A stretch of 64,000 nt of DNA from Blautia obeum ATCC 29174 (GTDB lineage: Bacteria > Bacillota > Clostridia > Lachnospirales > Lachnospiraceae), in contig NZ_CP102265.1 in assembly GCF_025147765.1 (NCBI RefSeq), forward strand, positions 1,123,001-1,187,000, in the 5' to 3' direction. The translations under genes and the position numbers were made by a program. The notes below the pieces were generated by a model. The model was not told the DNA's origin and searched no databases. It was given only the letters and a program-made list of their open reading frames with translations. Shown here in pieces: positions 58,668-64,000 of the stretch. The first letter of the stretch is position 1, and the number at the start of each line of letters is the position of its first letter.

Positions 58668-61508
58668 TTGGGAAAACAAAAATATACGGCGAAAGAGAAG
58701 AAAGTCAGCCGTATGACCAGAAATGGTCTGGTTGAGGAAAATCTTGCAACAAAGGAGACCAGAAAAGTTACAAACAGCGATCAGGAGTTGCCTTATAAAC
58801 AGAAGGATGTAGAACAGGCATTTATTACTTCTGAAAAGAAGAAAAACTCTCATAAAAAAGCTGAAAAGAAACAATTTTCCGAAAAAGTTCAGGAGGGAAA
58901 TCCTGCCAAAAAAGAAGAGGCTGCAAACAGTCCTCCGGGAAAACGAAAAACACAGGGACGGTACAGATATCGGGACAAGCCTGCAGGTGTATCTGTGGAT
59001 TCAGCGGTAGAAATACGTGAGCGCAAAGAAAAACACAGGAGCCAGTATCAGCGACAGAAAAAGAAACAGCAGAGACTGCAGTTTGGAAAACTGGAGACAG
59101 ATGGAAGTCTGAAGAAAGAAAAGAAAACTTCGGCTGAAACAGATGGAGGACATTTTCAGGCAGAGAAGAATGATGTTTCTACAAACCGAAAAAAAGGAAA
59201 GCAGAAATATAGCCGAAAAACAATAAAAACTTATCAGGAAGTGGATAAGGCTGCAAGAAAACAGGAAGCTGAGAGGCAGAACAAAATTCCGAAAGATTCT
59301 GTTTATACCAAGAAAACAAATGAGGAACAGAAAGCAAAGGTAAAGTACCATTTATATTTCGACAAAAAAACAGGGAAAACGGATGGTAAAAAGAAAACCT
59401 TGTCTTCTGTTCCAAAGAAAGCATTAAAAAATGCAGTATATCAGAAAGCAGGCGAAGACGAAGAGGAAAACAGTGCTGTAGATGCAGCACATAAGCTGGT
59501 GCGTTCAGGTGAGTGGATATTACAGGAACATAGCAGTAGAAATATCCGGAAGAACCGCAGTCAGATACATAAAGAAAACCGTTTAGAGCAAAGAGCCTGG
59601 AAGAGTGCATCCAGGTATCAATATCAGAAATATCTGGAAGAACATCCAGAGATGCAGAAAAAGCTGATCAGAAAATTAATACAGAAGCAGAGGATTAAGC
59701 GAGAGTATCAGATGGCATACCGGGCTGGGAAGATTGCAAAAGAAACAAAAGACACCTCAATCCGGTCAGTAAATCTTGCTACTAAAATTGCAAGAAAGGC
59801 ACAGGAAGTATTTGTAAGAAATGTAACTACTCTGATCTCAATGGGGTTGTTATTGATTTTGCTTCTTTCCGTAATGACAGGATTTGCTTCCTGTTCGGCT
59901 ATGTTTTCTAATGGAATTTCTACGGTAATCGCTTCCAGTTACATTGCGGATCCGGACGAAATTGAAAAAGCAGAGTTGTATTATACGCAGTTGGAAGCCA
60001 GTCTTCAACAGAAAATAAACCAGATGGAAGCCCGGTATCCAGGAAAAGATGAATACAGATATAACATTGGTGAAATCGGCCATGATCCCCATACATTGAT
60101 CAGTTATCTGACTGCCAGGTATGGGGATTTTAAGTTTGATGAGATAAAAGGAGAACTGGAAACAATTTTTTCTTTACAGTACGGAATCACCGTAGAGGAA
60201 AAAAGTGAAACCCGGCAGGAAACATCTACAATACAGGTAGGGCAGTCATTGGGAAATGTTGTGACCAGTGGATACTGTAACTGTCCTATCTGCTGTGGCG
60301 TGTGGAGTGGAGGACCAACTGCTTCAGGGGCAATGCCACAGGCTAATCATACGCTTGCGGTTGATGCTGCAAACCCATTTCTTCCAATGGGGACGAAAGT
60401 AGTGATGAATGGGATTGAGTACACCGTAGAAGATACTGGAAACTTTGCCCAGTATGGTGTCCAGTTTGATGTTTATTATGATAATCACGCAGTAGCTGAG
60501 GCACATGGTCATCAGACCTGGGAATGTTTTCTGGCAGAGGGCAATCAGAACTCTGTGGAAGTTACCCGTACAGTAACTGCAGATGTACTGAATGTTTCTG
60601 TTCAGGCAAAACCGCTTAGAAGTGTTATTCTGTCCAGAATGGAAGAGGATGAGCAGGAAATTTATGAAGAGGTCTATTCCAACAGAGGAAATTTACAGAC
60701 ATATAAAACTCCGGTTGAGTTAAACTGGTATGCCTATATCAGTACCTATTATGGGTATTCTGTAAACAATGGAACCGGGCAGACACAACTTCACAGAGGT
60801 GTGACGGTTAATGTACGACAGGGGACAGAAGTGAAGTCAGCGATGAATGGTTTTGTTGTAGATGTAGGATATAGCGGAACTTTTGGAAATTATGTAGTTA
60901 CGCAGGATAAAAAAGGTGTGCAGATTAAATACGCTTATCTGCAGAGCATTTCGGTAGCAAATGGTCAGGAAGTAACAACAGATACTGTAATTGGTACAAC
61001 GGGAAGTACAGGAAGTGCAACCGGAAGCCAGTTATATTTGGAACTGGTCAAAGATGGGGAATATTATAATCCTGTTTTTTATATCAGTACCGGAGATAGC
61101 GGGCTGTATGGTGGAGGCGGCAGTTATGATGATGAGACTGTGCGGAGATTATTTGCGGAAGCAGACAAATATCTTGGTATGCCGTATGTATGGGGCGGTT
61201 CCAGCCCGGAGACTTCTTTTGACTGTTCTGGTTTTGTAAGCTATGTGTTTACCAATTCGGGTGTCTGCAATATGGGAAGACTTACTGCACAGGGAATTTA
61301 TGACATTTGTATGCCTGTATCACCAGAAGAAGCAAGGCCAGGAGATATTATCTTTTTCACTGGGACGTATGATGCGGGAGAGCCGGTTACCCACGTAGGA
61401 ATTTATGCCGGAGATGGACAGATGATCCATTGTGGAAATCCAATTCAGTATACGTCCATTAATTCTGCATACTGGCAGTCTCATTTTTATGCTTTTGGCA
61501 GGCCATAA
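58668..61508 (+). CDS. T4SS cell-wall hydrolase (3D-like, degenerate M23 and NlpC/P60 domains)
   Basis: A 946-residue VirB1-like protein starting at TTG 58668 (AGAGGTGAGG). Residues 1-380 are highly basic and low complexity. One transmembrane helix lies near 384-408 (LISMGLLLILLLSVMTGFA). A 3D-type domain follows near 532-622 (SGYCNCPICCGVW, DAANPFLPMGTKVV). An M23-like domain near 685-805 has lost its metal ligands (HRGVTVNV, YAYLQS, SQLYLEL). A C-terminal NlpC/P60 domain has Cys853 in DCSGF and a His in THVGIY, so it should be active in opening peptidoglycan for the conjugation channel. Confidence 0.88.
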   Translation: MGKQKYTAKEKKVSRMTRNGLVEENLATKETRKVTNSDQELPYKQKDVEQAFITSEKKKNSHKKAEKKQFSEKVQEGNPAKKEEAANSPPGKRKTQGRYRYRDKPAGVSVDSAVEIRERKEKHRSQYQRQKKKQQRLQFGKLETDGSLKKEKKTSAETDGGHFQAEKNDVSTNRKKGKQKYSRKTIKTYQEVDKAARKQEAERQNKIPKDSVYTKKTNEEQKAKVKYHLYFDKKTGKTDGKKKTLSSVPKKALKNAVYQKAGEDEEENSAVDAAHKLVRSGEWILQEHSSRNIRKNRSQIHKENRLEQRAWKSASRYQYQKYLEEHPEMQKKLIRKLIQKQRIKREYQMAYRAGKIAKETKDTSIRSVNLATKIARKAQEVFVRNVTTLISMGLLLILLLSVMTGFASCSAMFSNGISTVIASSYIADPDEIEKAELYYTQLEASLQQKINQMEARYPGKDEYRYNIGEIGHDPHTLISYLTARYGDFKFDEIKGELETIFSLQYGITVEEKSETRQETSTIQVGQSLGNVVTSGYCNCPICCGVWSGGPTASGAMPQANHTLAVDAANPFLPMGTKVVMNGIEYTVEDTGNFAQYGVQFDVYYDNHAVAEAHGHQTWECFLAEGNQNSVEVTRTVTADVLNVSVQAKPLRSVILSRMEEDEQEIYEEVYSNRGNLQTYKTPVELNWYAYISTYYGYSVNNGTGQTQLHRGVTVNVRQGTEVKSAMNGFVVDVGYSGTFGNYVVTQDKKGVQIKYAYLQSISVANGQEVTTDTVIGTTGSTGSATGSQLYLELVKDGEYYNPVFYISTGDSGLYGGGGSYDDETVRRLFAEADKYLGMPYVWGGSSPETSFDCSGFVSYVFTNSGVCNMGRLTAQGIYDICMPVSPEEARPGDIIFFTGTYDAGEPVTHVGIYAGDGQMIHCGNPIQYTSINSAYWQSHFYAFGRP

Positions 61509-61520
61509 GGAGGGGCGTAT

Positions 61521-61769
61521 TTGAACATTGAACGAATAAAAGAAGAACTTGCAAGAACCTACGTTAAGATTGAAAAGCTACAGAAAAAAGCAAGGGATCT
61601 GGAAGAACAGAAGAAACAGGCAGAGGATATGGAGTATCTGAAAATTATCCGAAGCAATGGAGTTTCCGCAGAGGAACTTCAGTTGATGATTGATATCAGC
61701 AAGGAGGAACAAAAAAAGATATTGGAAACCAGAGAAAAGGAGCAGACAGAAAATGAAGAAATTTCATAA
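61521..61769 (+). CDS. DUF4315 family coiled-coil protein
   Basis: An 82-residue protein starting at TTG 61521 with AAGGAGGGGCGTAT upstream. The sequence is a heptad-rich coiled coil (IEKLQKKARDLEEQKKQ) with a conserved EYLKIIRSNGVSAEELQ. DUF4315 genes always lie between the NlpC/P60 hydrolase and the DUF4366 gene in Tn1549-like ICEs. It overlaps the next gene by 17 bases. Confidence 0.82.
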   Translation: MNIERIKEELARTYVKIEKLQKKARDLEEQKKQAEDMEYLKIIRSNGVSAEELQLMIDISKEEQKKILETREKEQTENEEIS

Positions 61770-63252
61770 AAGAGCAGCTGTATTTTTAACCGCAGCTACG
61801 TTAGCAGGACTTCCGGCAGGAGCTTTCTTTTATAGTTCGCCCGGAAGTCTGACTGTATGGGCAGATAATGTAGAAGTGGAATCATCAGAAGAAAGCAGCC
61901 CGGAAGATGTTGATTTTTCAGATGGATCAGAAGTTGAAATTCATGCAGATCCAGTGGAACAGGCACAGGAAGATGCAGGAAATGATGTGACGGAAACACC
62001 AGAAGTAGGGATTACCTTTACAGAACCCGAAGGCTGGCAGACAGATACGGCAACCGTAAAAATTCAAGTGGAAGATACAAAGAATACAGGTGCTTTTTCT
62101 ATTGCAAAAGTAGAAGCAAGACTTTCAGAAAATGGAGGATGGTCAGACATAACCGGAAATATGGAAGTATCCATCTCTTCTAATTGTAGTGTTTATGTGA
62201 GAGTTACCGATCAGAATGGAAATACTTATGAGCAGAATCGTTACATAGAGTGTTTTGATAAAACCAAACCAACTATTATTGCGGCTGCGAAGAATGGGAT
62301 ACTGATCGTGCAGGGAGTTGATGCGGAATCGGGAATTGCTGCTTTGTATGTCAATGGAAATGAATTCACAGAACTGACGAATAATACGTTAAATGTCCGT
62401 TTGCAAAAAGCGGATACTTCCTATGAATACTTTACCCTGCAGGCAAAAGACAAAGCAGGAAATATGTCAGAGATCTATAAAGTAGGAAACCCTTATTATG
62501 AAAATCCAGATGCAGTAAAAGAGAATACAGAGGTTTCCGGAACGGAGCAGAATGCAGCTTCTTTGCCAGCCGATGGAACTGCAAGTAAGCCCACCAGTGC
62601 TACGGCAACCGTAACGGAACATCAGACAACGAACGAGACTGCTACTGCACCAACAGAACCAGAAAACACAGGAAATGAAACGGATACAGAAGCAGATACC
62701 GGACGGGTGCAGGGAGAAAGTTCTGCTTCCGGCATGACAACAGGAACAGTTCAGGACAAAGGGGGAAAGGAATTTTATACGATCAAGACAAAAAGTGATA
62801 AGGTTTTTTATCTGATTGTAGATAAGGATAAAACGGATGAAAATGTTTATCTTCTTACAGAGGTAGGCGAAAATGATCTTTTGAACTTTACGGATACCAA
62901 CATGGTCACACTTCCACAGAACCAGGCTATTGCAGAATCCGCACTGCCACTTGAAACAGAGAAGATCACAGAGACACCGGAACCAGAAGTTACGATCATA
63001 CCGGAAGAAAAGGAAGAACCTGAGAAGAAAAGCAATAATTCCGGCACGATTTTATTAATGCTGCTGGTTCTGGCAGGAGTTTGTGGTGCTTACTATTATT
63101 GGAAATTTATGAAAGGAAGAAATACTTCTTTTGATTATGAAGAGGACGAGGACGACGATGAGGAGGAAGAAGATACAATTCGTGAGGATGATGAAGAATT
63201 AGAAGAATATGAAATGGAAGGTGAAGTAGAAGACGAAGAATCAGAGGAATAA
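61753..63252 (+). CDS. DUF4366 surface protein of the conjugation apparatus
   Basis: A 499-residue protein starting at MKKFHKRAAVFLTAATLAG, a clear signal peptide; the longer ORF from 61690 would bury it. The extracellular part has an Ig-like domain (near residues 85-260) with ADKAGN-type and YFTLQAKDKAGNMSE strands, a Thr/Ser/Glu-rich linker, and the DUF4366 core (KDKGGKEFYTIKTKSDK, FYLIVDKDKTDENVYLLTEV). A C-terminal transmembrane helix (TILLMLLVLAGVCGAYYYW) ends in a strongly acidic tail. It is probably an exposed adhesin or scaffold of the mating channel. Confidence 0.83.
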   Translation: MKKFHKRAAVFLTAATLAGLPAGAFFYSSPGSLTVWADNVEVESSEESSPEDVDFSDGSEVEIHADPVEQAQEDAGNDVTETPEVGITFTEPEGWQTDTATVKIQVEDTKNTGAFSIAKVEARLSENGGWSDITGNMEVSISSNCSVYVRVTDQNGNTYEQNRYIECFDKTKPTIIAAAKNGILIVQGVDAESGIAALYVNGNEFTELTNNTLNVRLQKADTSYEYFTLQAKDKAGNMSEIYKVGNPYYENPDAVKENTEVSGTEQNAASLPADGTASKPTSATATVTEHQTTNETATAPTEPENTGNETDTEADTGRVQGESSASGMTTGTVQDKGGKEFYTIKTKSDKVFYLIVDKDKTDENVYLLTEVGENDLLNFTDTNMVTLPQNQAIAESALPLETEKITETPEPEVTIIPEEKEEPEKKSNNSGTILLMLLVLAGVCGAYYYWKFMKGRNTSFDYEEDEDDDEEEEDTIREDDEELEEYEMEGEVEDEESEE

Positions 63253-63300
63253 CTTTGTTTCACTTAATTACAGCGACAGGTGCAGAAAGGAGATTGAAAA

Positions 63301-64000
63301 TTGCAGCTTGTAATTGCGGAAAAACCCAGCGTAGCCAGAAACATTGCGAAGGTGCTTCATGCCACAAACGTAAAAGATGGCTACCTGGAAGGAAAAGAAT
63401 ATCTGGTTTCCTGGTGTATTGGGCATTTGATTGAACTGGCTAGTGCGGATCAGTACCGGGATGACTGGAAAGCATGGAGATATGAGACACTTCCTATGAT
63501 CCCGGAGAATTGGAAATATCAGATCAAAGAAAGTACCAAAGGGCAGTTTCGGATTTTAAAGGAATTGCTTCACAGAGCAGATGTCACAGAAATTATATGT
63601 GCAACAGATGCAGGAAGAGAAGGGGAGTTGATTTTCCGTCTGGTATATAACCAGGCAGAATGTAAACTTCCCTTTAAAAGACTGTGGATTTCTTCCATGG
63701 AGGAAAAAGCAATTCTGGAAGGATTTCAGCAGCTGAAAGATGGACATGAATATGATGATCTTTATTATTCTGCAGTGGCGCGAAGTGAAGCAGACTGGCT
63801 GGTAGGAATTAATGCCACCAGACTGTTTACGGTACTGTATCACCATCGGTTGATTGTAGGTCGGGTGCAGACACCTACACTTGCAATGCTGGTGGAACGG
63901 GAAAAGAGCATCGAGAACTTCCAGAAAGAGAAGTATTATCTGGTTCATCTTCTGATGGATGGATTGGATGCTGTAAGCAGCCGGATAAAAGAGAAAAGTG
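63301..64000 (+). CDS. topB: DNA topoisomerase III (3' end outside window)
   Basis: The first 233 codons of a type IA topoisomerase, starting at TTG 63301 with GAAAGGAGATTGAAAA upstream. The Toprim start LVIAEKPSVARNIAKVL, the acidic DAGREGELIF motif (ATDAGREGE) and RLWISSMEEKAI are all present. The active-site tyrosine region (VGRVQTPTLAML context) begins near the end of the window. TopB is a standard ICE gene and helps DNA processing in transfer. The frame is open to the last base. Confidence 0.93.
   Translation, partial: MQLVIAEKPSVARNIAKVLHATNVKDGYLEGKEYLVSWCIGHLIELASADQYRDDWKAWRYETLPMIPENWKYQIKESTKGQFRILKELLHRADVTEIICATDAGREGELIFRLVYNQAECKLPFKRLWISSMEEKAILEGFQQLKDGHEYDDLYYSAVARSEADWLVGINATRLFTVLYHHRLIVGRVQTPTLAMLVEREKSIENFQKEKYYLVHLLMDGLDAVSSRIKEKS

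Larger units (their letters stand above)
23867..64000 (+). mobile_element. Tn1549/CTn2-like ICE, left and central part (right end outside window)
   Basis: The gene order DUF6075, DUF3970, ParA, ParB, Rep, small membrane genes, XRE, PcfB, VirD4, Maff2, VirB6-like, PrgI, VirB4, NlpC/P60, DUF4315, DUF4366, TopB is that of Tn1549/CTn2-type ICEs of Clostridia. The left boundary is placed after the phosphatase fragment; this is inference. The relaxase, cargo and integrase of this ICE should lie to the right. It is interrupted by a group II intron and two mobilizable elements. Confidence 0.75.

Overview
The window looks like the chromosome of a gut-type Firmicute, most likely a Lachnospiraceae (Blautia/Dorea/Ruminococcus-like). 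The evidence is strong AGGAGG ribosome binding sites, moderate-to-low GC, an anaerobic-type cobalt chelatase (CbiK), and Tn1549/CTn2-style conjugation genes with Tn4451-style mobilizable elements. Only the first 2.5 kb look like core genome; nearly everything else is accessory or mobile DNA. I saw no rRNA, tRNA, CRISPR array or antibiotic-resistance gene.

Region by region. (1) 1-2519: tail of a metal/corrinoid/heme-type ABC importer (permease and ATPase), cbiK and a CGGC-domain gene, translationally coupled. (2) 2595-5558: one IS256-family element that carries two divergent transposases between a single pair of terminal inverted repeats. (3) 5.6-20.4 kb: a defense island. It holds a DUF4209 protein with an RNxxxHG motif, then, between two copies of a ~68 bp direct repeat, a Fic protein, a type III restriction-modification locus (res, small ORF, mod, DUF4062) and a Hachiman-like pair (hamA with an in-frame amber stop, hamB intact). 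(4) 20.5-23.7 kb: the right end of an integrative element (inverted-repeat cluster, two 80 bp repeats, RepA-like, DnaC-like, Xis, and a Tn916-type integrase with a large internal deletion). (5) 23.83 kb: ten codons of a low-molecular-weight protein tyrosine phosphatase gene, probably the integration target. (6) 24.0-64.0 kb: the left and central part of a Tn1549/CTn2-like ICE (ParA, ParB, iteron-bearing Rep, PcfB, VirD4, Maff2, VirB6-like, PrgI, VirB4, NlpC/P60 hydrolase, DUF4315, DUF4366, start of TopB). It is interrupted three times.

The interruptions are precise. A group II intron with its own reverse transcriptase splits parB, and exact splicing restores the frame. A Tn4451-like mobilizable element (TnpX, TnpV, bacteriocin-type ABC exporter, DUF3847, MobA/L relaxase, primase-helicase, TnpW) splits virD4 at a GGT shared by both ends, and its recombinase ORF is fused in frame to the VirD4 N-terminus. 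A second mobilizable element (XRE, TnpV, RepA-like, DUF3847, relaxase, CHC2 primase, VapE, large serine recombinase) splits maff2 between 17 bp direct repeats. Both mobilizable elements have therefore disabled genes of the ICE secretion machinery, and both could be relieved by exact excision.

Structures that ordinary gene calling would miss: a run of seven 23 bp repeats inside the ICE rep gene (a period not divisible by three, so kept at DNA level); three copies of one 25 bp palindrome dispersed through the ICE; the direct repeats around the defense module; and related structured regions in front of both relaxase modules. All family assignments are from reading motifs; no database search was run.
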